32,172 nt of DNA from Bacillota bacterium (lineage in GTDB: Bacteria > Bacillota > Sulfobacillia > Sulfobacillales > JAIMBI01): positions 1-32,172 of the forward strand of contig JAJYPH010000021.1 in assembly GCA_021795575.1 (NCBI GenBank), written 5' to 3'. The notes under the pieces are model-generated. The model saw only the letters and a program-made list of their open reading frames with translations. It did not search any database and had not been told where the DNA came from. The stretch's first letter is position 1, and the number at the start of each line of letters is the position of its first letter. A program made the position numbers and the translations under genes. This document shows positions 17,250-25,301 of the stretch, in pieces.

Positions 17250-17678
17250 CTAGTCCCGGACCTTGCTCAACAGCTCCTGCAACTCGCGGACGGTTTTATG
17301 GCGGTCGCCGTCCTTGTCCAGAGCCAGCAGAAGAACCAGCACCTGCACTTGGAACTGCCACTGCGTCTGCCACTGTGCTTCCCACTGGCTTTGGTGCTGG
17401 CGTTGATCCTGGTACTGCCCCTGCTGCTCATGCACGAGCTGCAACATGAACTGATGCAGCTCCTGCCACTGGGCCTGGGCTTGGGCTTGCCACTGGCTCA
17501 TCCACTGCAGCTGATCCTGCATTTGCCGCTGCGACTCGGCCTGGGCCTGCAAGTTGACTTGGATGGCTCCGTGATGCCCGGGCGGTGGCTTGACACAGAT
17601 GTGGCGGGAACCCGACCGGTCGGACTCAGCATCGTCCCCCAAGGCTACGCTGCCCACCTCGACGTCGTCTTCACTCAC
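17250..17678 (-). CDS. Gln/Trp-rich repetitive protein of unknown function
   Basis: This 142-residue protein starts at GTG 17678 with a perfect AGGAGG eight bases upstream, strong support for translation. Residues 1-38 are acidic, then Pro/His-rich. Residues 40-112 are dominated by Gln with regularly placed Trp (QWMSQWQAQAQAQWQEL, QSQWEAQWQTQWQFQVQ), giving a helical or coiled, probably multimerising region. The C-terminal 30 residues are a charged helix (LDKDGDRHKTVRELQELL). There is no signal peptide. The composition suggests a structural, surface or spore-layer protein. A SigK-like promoter upstream (17764-17789) would fit a mother-cell sporulation gene, but both ideas are inference. The opposite strand carries a Leu-rich open frame that is an artefact of the CAG/CTG-rich DNA. 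Confidence 0.65.
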   Translation of the reverse strand: MSEDDVEVGSVALGDDAESDRSGSRHICVKPPPGHHGAIQVNLQAQAESQRQMQDQLQWMSQWQAQAQAQWQELHQFMLQLVHEQQGQYQDQRQHQSQWEAQWQTQWQFQVQVLVLLLALDKDGDRHKTVRELQELLSKVRD

Positions 17679-18252
17679 GCGTTATGCCTCCTCACATCAC
17701 TTACCAGAACGCCGTGCGCGTCATGAGAGCTCTTGCAGCACGGGCGTCGTTTGCGATCGGGGCATCCTATGGGAACCTTCGACGGGGGTGACACCCTGTG
17801 ATTACAAAATATTCCATTTCTCGGTTGATCCAGCCGAGGCATCTACGGGGAAGCGGCGGCCAGCGTTCCGGGCTGTGGGCCTGGTCTCGCCGCTCCTCCG
17901 GAGGCGCCCGTCCGTTTGTCACAATGTCCCCTCCCGGCGCTCTGGGCGATGGGGCATTGTTCGTGATCAGCCGGGAAAATCAGACGCCCGACGATCGAGT
18001 CTGGGCTCTGGGGCCGCGAAGTCCCCAGCTCGTCCCGGCGCCGTGCCCGACTGGGTACCGCCCCTGCCCACCGGGGGTGCACCGGGCTGCGTGCCCGACT
18101 GGTCTGCGGTCGCCTCGGTGCCGACGGTCAGCACAGACCGCCGACGGCTGCTCCCCACACGGAGGCGGAATGGACGGCGTCTCTACATGGGATCGGCTTC
18201 ATAGCCAAACGCGCTGGGCCAGCCCGAGGTACACTCGGAGTTCCGCGTGCTC
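17679..18252. other. Intergenic region between divergent genes
   Basis: This long gap lies between the Gln/Trp-rich gene and the sod promoter. It is less GC-rich around 17800-17825 (an ATTACAAAATATTCC stretch). A 13-base direct repeat CGTGCCCGACTGG occurs at 18042-18054 and 18090-18102. Apart from the candidate SigK-like promoter, no gene or RNA is supported; the open frames have no binding sites. Confidence 0.4.
17764..17789 (-). promoter_or_regulatory. Possible SigK-type sporulation promoter of the Gln/Trp-rich gene
   Basis: On the minus strand, AC (complement of 17788-17789) is followed after 16 bases by CATAGGAT (complement of 17764-17771), matching the AC-N16-CATAnnnT pattern of SigK promoters. 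It would give a leader of about 80 bases. The pattern is short, so chance matches are expected in a window this size. Confidence 0.25.
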
Positions 18253-18289
18253 TGGCCAAGCTGGGCGGCGCTGGATATACTGCATCCAG
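18253..18289 (+). promoter_or_regulatory. sod promoter overlapped by an inverted repeat
   Basis: TGGCCA (18253-18258) and TATACT (18276-18281) are 17 bases apart, 4/6 and 5/6 matches to the -35 and -10 consensus. The -10 lies inside an inverted repeat CTGGAT (18271-18276)/ATCCAG (18284-18289), which could be an operator. The leader would be about 54 bases. Confidence 0.5.
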
Positions 18290-18341
18290 GGTCGGTGGCC
18301 CTAGGGGGGAGCCGGGCAGCAGAAGTGGAGGAGGGCAACAT

Positions 18342-18941
18342 ATGGCGGACAAGCGAGACTTTCGGGACCTGAAGCAGGCGTGCCTGTCGATGGACGGCAT
18401 CAGCCAGGCGGAGATGGACCAGCACTACGGGATTCTCTACAAGGGCTACGTGACCAAGCTGAATGAGATTCGCTCCAAGCTGGAGGCCGTGGACCTCACG
18501 ACCGCCAACCAGACCTACAGTGACCTGCGCGGCTTGAAGACCGAAGAAATTTTCGCTCTGAACGGCAGCAAGCTGCACGAGTGGTACTTCGACAATCTGG
18601 GCGGCAAGGGGGGCAAGGCGCACGGGCGGGCCTTGGAGCTGATCGAGCGCGACTTTGGGTCTTATGAGAAGTGGGAGGCGGAGTTCAAGGCGATTGGGCT
18701 CGCGGTGCGGGGCTGGGTGGTCTTGTCGTACGACCTGGACGACCAGAAGCTGCACAACTACGGTCAGGATGCCCACAACGTGGGGGTGCCGTGGGGCGCG
18801 TACCCGCTGCTGATTTTGGATGTGTACGAGCACGCCTACGGCATTGACTACGGCGTGAAGCGCGCTCCCTACCTGGAGGCGTTCATGAAGAACCTGGATT
18901 GGGCGGAGGTCAACGAGCGGCTGGCCAAGTACCACCTTTAG
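18342..18941 (+). CDS. Iron/manganese superoxide dismutase
   Basis: This 199-residue cytoplasmic Fe/Mn-SOD dismutates superoxide to oxygen and hydrogen peroxide. The four metal ligands are visible: His28 (MDQHYGILYKGYV), His79 (NGSKLHEWYFDNL), Asp160 and His164 (LILDVYEHAYGIDYG). The second-ligand motif is LHEWYF rather than the common NHxxFW, so this is a divergent member. Conserved Gly and Trp positions around WVVLSYD and AHNVGVPWG are kept. Fe versus Mn preference cannot be decided. The ATG at 18342 follows GGAGGAGGG at 6-base spacing. It is followed by a GC hairpin and then a pyruvate oxidase-type gene, a potential peroxide source. Confidence 0.92.
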   Translation: MADKRDFRDLKQACLSMDGISQAEMDQHYGILYKGYVTKLNEIRSKLEAVDLTTANQTYSDLRGLKTEEIFALNGSKLHEWYFDNLGGKGGKAHGRALELIERDFGSYEKWEAEFKAIGLAVRGWVVLSYDLDDQKLHNYGQDAHNVGVPWGAYPLLILDVYEHAYGIDYGVKRAPYLEAFMKNLDWAEVNERLAKYHL

Positions 18942-18965
18942 CCCGAGGCGACCAGACTTCGGCGA

Positions 18966-18993
18966 GCGGCGCGGGGGCGTGTCCCCGCGCCGC
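18966..18993 (+). terminator. Strong GC hairpin after sod
   Basis: An 11-base perfect stem (18966-18976 with 18983-18993, all G/C) encloses a 6-base loop, 24 bases after the sod stop. There is no T-run after it, so it may be a partial terminator, an mRNA-stabilising hairpin or a processing site between sod and the downstream gene. Confidence 0.45.
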
Positions 18994-19044
18994 CGCGTGC
19001 GTTAGGGGCGCGGCCGCGGGGCACGCTACCGGCGGAGGTGGCGC

Positions 19045-20727
19045 ATGGCCAAGACGGCTGGCGCCGTGCTGCTGGACGTCCTGGTGGCACACGGCGTCGA
19101 GTATCTGTTTGGGATTCCCGGCGATTCCATCGACCCGTTGATGGAGCCTTTGCGCCGCGACCGGCGGCTCACGTTCGTGCAGGTGCGGCACGAGGAGGCC
19201 GGAGCGTTCATGGCGTCCGCCGTGGGAAAGAAAACCGGCGGACTGGGCGTGGCGCTGGGCACCGCCGGACCCGGAGCCATTCACCTGCTGAACGGGCTCT
19301 ACGATGCCAAGATGGACCATGCGCCGGTGCTGGCGCTCACCGGGCAGGTGTCCACCGACTATCTGGGCACGGATTACTTCCAAGAGGTCAACCTGCTGCA
19401 GCTGTTTGCCGACGTGGCGGTATACAACCACCAGGTCACGGACCCCAACCAAATGGCCATCATGGCGGACAACGCCTGCCGCGCGGCGCTGGCCAAGCGC
19501 GGTGTCGCGCACCTGAACCTCCCGTTCAACGCGCTCTCAGGCTCTGTCGAGGAGCCGCTGCACCATTACGGCGTCCGTGCGGCCCAGCCCGCCGCGCTGG
19601 AGACGATCCCCACCGACGACGTGCTGGAGCGGGCCGCTCAGCTGGTCGACCGTGCGGAGCGCCCGGTGCTGTTCTGTGGGCGGGGCGCCCGCGGCGCGCG
19701 GCAGGCGGTGGTGGATCTGGCCGAGCGCATCCACGCCCCCATCGTGCACACGCTGCCCGGCAAGGGGATCGTCCCCGACGACCATCCGCTCGTGCTGGGG
19801 GGCTTGGGGCTCCTGGGTGCCAAGCCCGCCCACTCCGCCATGGAGCAGTGCGACCTATGCCTGATGGTGGGCGCGTCGTACCCGTACCTGCAGTTTCTGC
19901 CCACCAGCGCCAAGCTCCTGCAGATCGACTGGGAGGTGTCCCAGGTGGGCAAGCGGGTCCAGGTGGACCTGGGGTTGGTGGGCCACGCCGGGCCCACGCT
20001 CGAGGCCCTGTCCGACCGGGTGCGCACGCGCCACGACCCCAGTGCCTTCGTGTCCAACCTGCAGCATGCGCGGCGGGAGTGGCTCAAATGGGTCGACGGG
20101 CTCTCGCGGGACGAGAAGGCGCCCCTCAACCCGCAGCGCGTGGTCAACGTGCTGTCCGGGCTGGTGGATCCCGATGCCAACATCGCGGTGGATGTGGGCA
20201 ACTCCCTGGTGTGGATGGCGCGCGGGTTTCGCATGCAGGACCAGGGCTGGCTGGTGTCGGCCTGGCTGGGGTCCATGGGCTTTGGACTGCCCGCGGCCAT
20301 GGCGGCCCGTCTGGTGGATCCCCACCGGCAGTCCGTGGCGGTGGTGGGGGACGGCGGGTTTGCCATGCTCATGGCCGACTTTGTGACCGCGGTCAAGTAC
20401 CAGCTGCCTGTCAAGATCGTCATCCTGGACAACGGCCGGCTGGCGATGATCAAGTTCGAGCAGGAAGTGGAGGGCTACCCCGAGTTTGGCACCCACCTCA
20501 CGAACCCCGACTTTGCGGCCTATGCCGAGGCGGCGGGAGGGCGGGGAATCCGCGTGCAAGAGCCTGACGACCTCGAACCCGCGTTGAAGCAGGCGCTGGA
20601 CGACCCGGGCCCGGTGGTGGTGGATGTGCTGTGCGACCCCAACGAGCGGCCGCTGCCGCCGCGCATCACGCTGGGTCAGGCCAAGGGGTACGCCACCGCG
20701 CTGTTTCGCGAGACGTTCGGCCTATGA
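19045..20727 (+). CDS. Thiamine-diphosphate-dependent pyruvate oxidase/pyruvate:quinone dehydrogenase-like (PoxB/YdaP)
   Basis: This 560-residue enzyme of the pyruvate oxidase/acetolactate synthase superfamily has three domains in order: the PYR domain with catalytic Glu50 in VRHEEAGAF, a central FAD-type domain (RPVLFCGRGARG), and the PP domain with the ThDP motif GDGGFAMLMADF followed by VILDN. The start GVEYLFGIPGDS and the lack of acetolactate-synthase features favour pyruvate oxidation. The product would be acetate with a quinone as acceptor, or acetyl phosphate with peroxide; sequence alone does not decide. The window also encodes menaquinone genes, making a quinone acceptor plausible. 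The ATG at 19045 has GGAGGTGG upstream. The stop overlaps the next gene start (ATGA). Confidence 0.85.
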   Translation: MAKTAGAVLLDVLVAHGVEYLFGIPGDSIDPLMEPLRRDRRLTFVQVRHEEAGAFMASAVGKKTGGLGVALGTAGPGAIHLLNGLYDAKMDHAPVLALTGQVSTDYLGTDYFQEVNLLQLFADVAVYNHQVTDPNQMAIMADNACRAALAKRGVAHLNLPFNALSGSVEEPLHHYGVRAAQPAALETIPTDDVLERAAQLVDRAERPVLFCGRGARGARQAVVDLAERIHAPIVHTLPGKGIVPDDHPLVLGGLGLLGAKPAHSAMEQCDLCLMVGASYPYLQFLPTSAKLLQIDWEVSQVGKRVQVDLGLVGHAGPTLEALSDRVRTRHDPSAFVSNLQHARREWLKWVDGLSRDEKAPLNPQRVVNVLSGLVDPDANIAVDVGNSLVWMARGFRMQDQGWLVSAWLGSMGFGLPAAMAARLVDPHRQSVAVVGDGGFAMLMADFVTAVKYQLPVKIVILDNGRLAMIKFEQEVEGYPEFGTHLTNPDFAAYAEAAGGRGIRVQEPDDLEPALKQALDDPGPVVVDVLCDPNERPLPPRITLGQAKGYATALFRETFGL

Positions 20728-21062
20728 GCGCGGCACCCTGGGATCCCGTGGGGGGCGAAATGCTCCCGTATCGGATTGTGGCCCGCTCGAGCACGGGCGA
20801 CCGGCGGGTGTTTTACGCGCGGAAGCTTCGGCTGTTGGACGGCTGGGTCGAGGCCGAGGGCAGCTTTCGCGGCGCCACGCGTCCCCGGCTCAAAATTCGC
20901 CTGCCGATGACCTCGGTGCTTTACATCGAGGAAACCAGTCCGGGCCCCTTGCGCCATGGCTGGGTCAAACCCCGGTTGGACACCACAGAGCCCGGACCCG
21001 AGGCCATCGCGGTCACGCGGCGCCGTCCCCCGACCCGCCGACTGCGGCGCCACCCGCCCTAG
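20724..21062 (+). CDS. Small unknown protein coupled to pyruvate oxidase
   Basis: This 112-residue protein begins with ATG at 20724, overlapping the TGA of the pyruvate oxidase-like gene (ATGA). The middle is beta-rich and hydrophobic/charged alternating (LPYRIVARSSTGDRRVFYARKL, RLKIRLPMTSVLYIEE), possibly one small barrel. The C-terminus is Arg/Pro-rich and basic (TRRRPPTRRLRRHPP). There is no membrane segment or Cys cluster. The family is not recognised. Tight coupling hints at a partner of the oxidase, but nothing else supports this. Confidence 0.6.
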   Translation: MSAAPWDPVGGEMLPYRIVARSSTGDRRVFYARKLRLLDGWVEAEGSFRGATRPRLKIRLPMTSVLYIEETSPGPLRHGWVKPRLDTTEPGPEAIAVTRRRPPTRRLRRHPP

Positions 21063-21407
21063 TGGCCCCTTCGCCGTTGAGCCCGCGCCACACGAGGCGC
21101 CATGTGCGGAGCGGGGTGGCGGGTGGGGTGTTGGGGGCGCCCCGAGGACGGGTCCCCCCGTCAACAGGCTGGGGGAGAGCCCGCGCGCGCGCCCTGTGCC
21201 ACGCACGCCGGGCCAGCGGGTGGCTGAATGCGCTCCCGCCACGAAGGAGGGAGCACCACGTTTCTCGGGGCCGCGATGGCGCCGCGGAGTTCCTGACGGC
21301 CGGTTCACACCATGCGGGCGTTGCCTGAACCCCGTCCGGCTTCGCGGCCGCTCCGGGAAGCCCCAGCACGTGGTGAGCGGCGCGGCCCAGCGGGCGTGGC
21401 CGCGCCG
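21063..21407. other. Convergent intergenic region, nothing recognised
   Basis: This 345-base gap lies between convergent genes. Open frames lack ribosome binding sites and recognisable sequence, and no clear terminator hairpin with a T-run is present. Confidence 0.4.
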
Positions 21408-22148
21408 CTACCCGGATGCCCGCTCATAGACGCTCACATGCCGCTGGCTGTCTTGCGTAAAGGGCTCTTGGTCCCAACCGCCCCACCGGTGCCGCAGGCG
21501 CAGGCCAGCCAGGCGCGCCATGAGATCAAATTCCGGCGGGGCAGCGAGACGCACGCGGATCGGTCCGAGCGTGATGCCGCTCGGGCTAATGCGCACGTGG
21601 CTTTCGTCCAGAATTTGCGAGACGGGATCGTAGCGACACACGTCCAGCACCACGTAGTCGACGCCCACCTGCTCGGCGTCGACAAACTGCCGGCCGCCAC
21701 GTGCCGCCGCAGTCGGCACGTGGCATTCCACGACGAAGACACCGTCTGCGGCCAGATGGCGCGCGGCGTTTTCGAAGCAGCGGATCTGGTCGTCCTGGGT
21801 CAGCAAGTTGCCAATCGTGTTGTACACCAGGTACACGAGCCCATAGGTGCGCCCGGTGCCGACCTGCGACATGTCTCCCATGGTCACCGGGATGCGATCG
21901 CCGCCAGGCTTCTCCCTCAAACGCTCCACCATGTGCGGCGACATCTCGATGCCATCCACCGACACGCCGGCCGCCGCGAGGGGCAGGGCGATCCGGCCTG
22001 TGCCCACGGCGAACTCCAAGGCGTCCCCCCCGCCGGCCAGCTGAGCCAGGAACGCGACCGTTTGAGCCTCGTCCCCGCGGGTGTCCTCGGCATCGTAGCG
22101 CAACGATTCGTCACGACCGAAGCTGGTCATCGGGGTGTAATTGTCCAA
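21408..22148 (-). CDS. Class I SAM-dependent methyltransferase
   Basis: This 246-residue protein has the Rossmann-like SAM fold: motif I ALEFAVGTGRIALPLAAAG, acidic motif II VDGIEMSP, then IPVTMGDMSQV, and LVYLVYNTIGNLLTQDDQ as motif IV. The C-terminal third is a beta-rich domain. This is a common, poorly defined methyltransferase family and the substrate is unknown. The TTG start at 22148 is chosen because AAGGAG (complement of 22156-22161) lies 7 bases upstream; an internal ATG (seventh codon) is the alternative. Immediately upstream lies a broken DNA methyltransferase gene. Confidence 0.82.
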   Translation of the reverse strand: MDNYTPMTSFGRDESLRYDAEDTRGDEAQTVAFLAQLAGGGDALEFAVGTGRIALPLAAAGVSVDGIEMSPHMVERLREKPGGDRIPVTMGDMSQVGTGRTYGLVYLVYNTIGNLLTQDDQIRCFENAARHLAADGVFVVECHVPTAAARGGRQFVDAEQVGVDYVVLDVCRYDPVSQILDESHVRISPSGITLGPIRVRLAAPPEFDLMARLAGLRLRHRWGGWDQEPFTQDSQRHVSVYERASG

Positions 22149-22259
22149 GGGGCCTCTCCTTTCGGGCTAGCTACGGCTGCCCAGCGACCAAGACGACCTC
22201 GCTCGTCGTGCCGTCTGTGTCGGCCTGTGTCACCAAGCTGGCAGACCGGCACGAGCCCG

Positions 22260-23103
22260 TCAACCCGTCGTGAGCCGCCGAAGCCCCTCACCAGTTGTGA
22301 CCTCCGCGGGGGCTTCGTCGGGTAGAAACAGCGCCAGCAATTCTTGCGCCGTCCCCCGATGCTGACCGTCCGGGCTGATGGACCGCCGCACGGCAAATCG
22401 GTCGACGTGGGCGCCCGCATAAAGCGCGCGGGACTCGGGCGTGCCGTGGTTGGACACCAGGACCGGAATACGCCGCGCGGCCAGCGGGCGGGCCCAGGTG
22501 GGCCAGATCCCCCTAGTCCTGGGCGCTAAAGCCACCGCCGGCGTAGTCCGTGAAGTTGGCCGTGGGGGACAGCGGGACGTAAGGGGGGTCGCAGTACACC
22601 ACGTCCCCAGGCACGGCGGCGCCCATGGCGGCGCGAAAGTCCTGCACCGCCAGTTGGGCGCGGGCCGCGGCGGCGATGAAGCCGGCAAGTTCGGCCTCGG
22701 GGAAGTAGGGGCGGACGTATCACCCAAACGGCACGTTGAACAGCCCCGCGGCGTTGTAGCGGCAAAGGCCGTTGTAGCCATGGCGGTTCAGATAGAGAAA
22801 CCGCACGGCGCGCTCCCAGGGGTCGCTAACCGGTTGAAGCGCGCACGGTAGGCATAGGCGCGGTTGTGCTCGGGCGTGCACAGTGCGCGGGCGGATGTCA
22901 CGAATGCGTGGCTCTCGCTCTGCAGCGCGCGGTACAGGTTGATGAGGTCGGGGTTGACGTCGGTCAGCCAGGCGGTCGCATACTCGGCATTCAAAAACAC
23001 CGCCGCTGACTCGACAAACGGCCGGAAGGCGCGCCGCAATGCGGTCCAGCACCCGTGGCTGGCCGCCCGGCCACTTCAAAAACGGCCTCATCGCCGTGGA
23101 CAT
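22260..23103 (-). pseudogene. Decayed Dam-type (D12 class) DNA adenine methyltransferase
   Basis: Segments of a D12-family adenine methyltransferase appear in order but in different frames. These are RPFLKWPGGQPRVLDRI at the start, a second frame with RPFVESAAVFLNAE and TDVNPDLINLYRAL, a third with FLYLNRHGYNGLCRYN and FNVPFG, then the catalytic DPPY (22579-22590), and finally VLVSNHGTPESRALY. The frame is broken by at least three frameshifts (early, near RFNRL, and after the TAG) and two in-frame stops, TGA at 22720-22722 and TAG at 22513-22515. The EPFxGxG SAM-binding loop is also degraded (RPFVESAA). The gene must be non-functional unless the assembly is wrong. The original ATG is at 23103 (complement). 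Confidence 0.85.
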
Positions 23104-23248
23104 ACGGCCACACCCTCTCTGAACCACAACCACGCGGCCGGTGGACTCACGCTACCACATGCTCCGGCGGTTGGGAGCCCGTGGGCAGGAGTGCGGGGCC
23201 CGCCGCCGAATTCCATCACCGAGGCGGCCCCGGGAGGAAGGATCAGGA

Positions 23249-23791
23249 ATGTCTCGAGTGGTGGACATTGGGCCCGCCGTCCCTGCGGACGCCGGGGGCC
23301 TGTGCCTGCTCACCGCAGAGGTGGCGGGCGAAGGCGAGTTCATTGTGCCGGACCGGCTGTTTTTCTCGGAGGCCCAGCAGGCGGCGGTGCTGGCCCAGCG
23401 GGACCCGGCCTACCATCAGATTTGGGTAGGACGCGACGGCCCGCGGGTGGTGTGTGAGCTGGAGGTGGTGCGGGGCGTGTGGCCCAAGACGCAGCACACG
23501 GCGACGCTGGCGGTGGTGGTGGCGAGAAGCCACCGGGGCGCGGGCCTGTTCAGCCGCTGCCTGGAGGCCGCCCAGGCGTGGGCCCGGGCCCAGCACGTGG
23601 AGAAGCTTTGCCTCACGGTGTTTGCTACCAATGCGGGGGCGCGAAGCGCCTACCGGCGGCGGGGGTTCGTGGAGGAGGGCGTGCGCCGCGGGCAGTATCG
23701 CATGGGCGGCGCACTGGTGGACGAGGTACTGATGGCGCATTGGCTCCAGCCGTCAGGGGGTGTCATGGATGGCCGCCAGCATGGGCCATAA
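23249..23791 (+). CDS. GNAT-family N-acetyltransferase
   Basis: This 180-residue single-domain acetyltransferase has VVDIGPAVPADAGGLCLLT as the first strand and helix, and LAVVVARSHRGAGLFSRCLE as the acetyl-CoA binding motif. AQHVEKLCLTVFATNAGARS then AYRRRGFVEEG form the closing part of the fold. The pattern resembles RimI/RimJ-like or amino-acid/antibiotic acetyltransferases; the substrate is unknown. The ATG at 23249 has AAGGA six bases upstream. Its 3' end overlaps the convergent gene by 39 bases (23753-23791), so the two transcripts are antisense at their ends. Confidence 0.83.
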   Translation: MSRVVDIGPAVPADAGGLCLLTAEVAGEGEFIVPDRLFFSEAQQAAVLAQRDPAYHQIWVGRDGPRVVCELEVVRGVWPKTQHTATLAVVVARSHRGAGLFSRCLEAAQAWARAQHVEKLCLTVFATNAGARSAYRRRGFVEEGVRRGQYRMGGALVDEVLMAHWLQPSGGVMDGRQHGP

Positions 23792-24331
23792 GTCGTCTCC
23801 CCGATCCGGGGGCTTCACCACCTCGGCCAGTGTGGCCACGGCGGCGTCCGCCATGGACTGGGTGTAGAAGAAATACGTTTCCTGGTCCTCCATGGCAAAG
23901 GACGCGGGCATGACCACGTCGAGGTGGTCATCCGGAGCCGGATCCCCCTGCCGCAGGGCGGCATAGGCAAACGCGCCCCACACCGTGCGCAGCTGGTCCA
24001 GCCGGGCATCCCACGCCGAGTTGATCACTTCGTCCACGATGGCTTGAGCGTTGCCCGCCACCGGGACGCCTTCGGCCAATCCGTGGGCGGCCTGGTGCAA
24101 AATGGCGTCGCGGAAGCGAAACAGATGCTGGTCCCACCGGACCGTGGCCTGGGGGCCGATGAGCACGGTTTGGTCAAGGTACTCCCGCACCGTCCAGCCG
24201 CTGTCCTCCAGGTCCCGCTGCTGTTCCAGCTCTAAGGCGTGGCCGGGCACCGCACCAAACAGCGGGCCCTGCCGGATGTAGTGGTCGTCAATCTGCCTTT
24301 TCAGTTGGGGGGCCATCAGTTGTATTGCCAT
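23753..24331 (-). CDS. Unknown 192-residue acidic protein
   Basis: This soluble, acidic, mostly helical protein has no recognised domain. It begins inside the end of the transporter gene (44-base overlap) and has AAGGAGA upstream of ATG 24331, so it belongs to the same transcript. Distinct parts are the N-terminal KRQIDDHYIRQGPLFG, a Trp-containing centre (SGWTVREYLDQTVL, VRWDQHLFRFRDAIL) and the C-terminal TYFFYTQSMADAAVATL. No signal peptide or metal motif. Function unknown. Confidence 0.7.
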   Translation of the reverse strand: MAIQLMAPQLKRQIDDHYIRQGPLFGAVPGHALELEQQRDLEDSGWTVREYLDQTVLIGPQATVRWDQHLFRFRDAILHQAAHGLAEGVPVAGNAQAIVDEVINSAWDARLDQLRTVWGAFAYAALRQGDPAPDDHLDVVMPASFAMEDQETYFFYTQSMADAAVATLAEVVKPPDRGDDLWPMLAAIHDTP

Positions 24332-25301
24332 AGGCGTCTCCTTCCCCCGGAACCGCCGGGTACGCTGCCGCCATTATAGGGTCTCCGACGCGCGCTTCTC
24401 CATGGCTCGCCGCGGACGCGCCGGCCAAGAGACCGGCCGCGGCCAGTACCATCGCGCCACCCGCCACCTGCACCGCGTTTAGCGGCACGTGCAGGAACAC
24501 GTGCGCCGACACGCCCGCCGCCACCGGTTCGACCGCGGCCAGCCAGGCCGCGGTGGTGGGGGCGATGTGCGACAGGCTTGCCAGGAACAGGCCGAACGCC
24601 AACAGCGTCCCACCCAGCGCCACCGTCGCCACCAGGCCCACGACGGGCCAGCTCCAAGCCGTCGCGCCGAGCGTGGGCAGACGGACCAGCGACAGGGCCG
24701 CCGCGCCTACCAGCATGCTCCACGCCATGACCGCGACGGTTCCGTGCTGCCGCAGCAGGGGCGGAGCTGTCCAGGTGTACAGGGCGAGCGTGCCCGCCGC
24801 CAACAGGCCCCACACCAATCCGGCGGGGCTCACGACGAGGGAGGTGCCACGGCCGCCGGACACCAACAGCCAGGTGCCCAGCGCGGCCGCCGCCATCAGG
24901 GCCCCCTGCCGCAGGGCGATGGGGCTCCGCGCGGCCAACGCGGCGACCCCCACCAGGAGGACCGGCGCGAGGTACTGCAGCAGTGTGGCGGTGGCGGCGT
25001 TGCTGGCCGCAATGGCGGCCAGGTAGGTGAACTGCACGCCGGTGAGCCCCACCAGGCTGAAGAACAGAAAGCGCGGCAACGCGGCCCGGCTGCGCCAGAT
25101 GCCCCACCATGCCCGGGGACCGGACCGGACGCGCAGCACCCCCAGCAGTACGAGACCGGTCACGCCCATGCGGACCGTGGTGAGCCAGAACGGACTCACG
25201 CCGTCCGCGTGCATCAGCCACTCGGCCGCGGTGCCGGATAAACCCCAAAGGCAGGCGGCCGTGGCCACCATCACCGCATGGGTCCAAGACCACCGCCCCA
25301 C
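24288..25301 (-). CDS. EamA/DMT-family transporter
   Basis: This 337-residue inner-membrane protein has ten hydrophobic segments in two EamA repeats, as in drug/metabolite transporters (YdcZ/RhaT/RarD-like permeases). Examples are ATAACLWGLSGTAAEWL and FFSLVGLTGVQFTYLAAIA in the first repeat, and APTTAAWLAAVEPVAAGV with the conserved Pro and Glu in the second. The C-terminal 40 residues are hydrophilic. The substrate cannot be told. The GTG at 25301 has AGGAGG six bases upstream, which decides the start; the frame extends upstream without support. A TACAAT -10 lies at 25333-25338 (complement). Confidence 0.85.
   Translation of the reverse strand: MGRWSWTHAVMVATAACLWGLSGTAAEWLMHADGVSPFWLTTVRMGVTGLVLLGVLRVRSGPRAWWGIWRSRAALPRFLFFSLVGLTGVQFTYLAAIAASNAATATLLQYLAPVLLVGVAALAARSPIALRQGALMAAAALGTWLLVSGGRGTSLVVSPAGLVWGLLAAGTLALYTWTAPPLLRQHGTVAVMAWSMLVGAAALSLVRLPTLGATAWSWPVVGLVATVALGGTLLAFGLFLASLSHIAPTTAAWLAAVEPVAAGVSAHVFLHVPLNAVQVAGGAMVLAAAGLLAGASAASHGEARVGDPIMAAAYPAVPGEGDAYGNTTDGPPTEKAD

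Noticed and set aside
17232-17726. Plus-strand Leu-rich open frame resembling a membrane protein
   Set aside because: It lacks a ribosome binding site and arises from reading the CAG/TGG codons of the opposite Gln/Trp-rich gene, which has a strong site.
19038-20567. 509-codon plus-strand frame offset within the pyruvate oxidase gene
   Set aside because: Arg/Gly/Pro-rich shadow; the overlapping frame carries all ThDP enzyme motifs.
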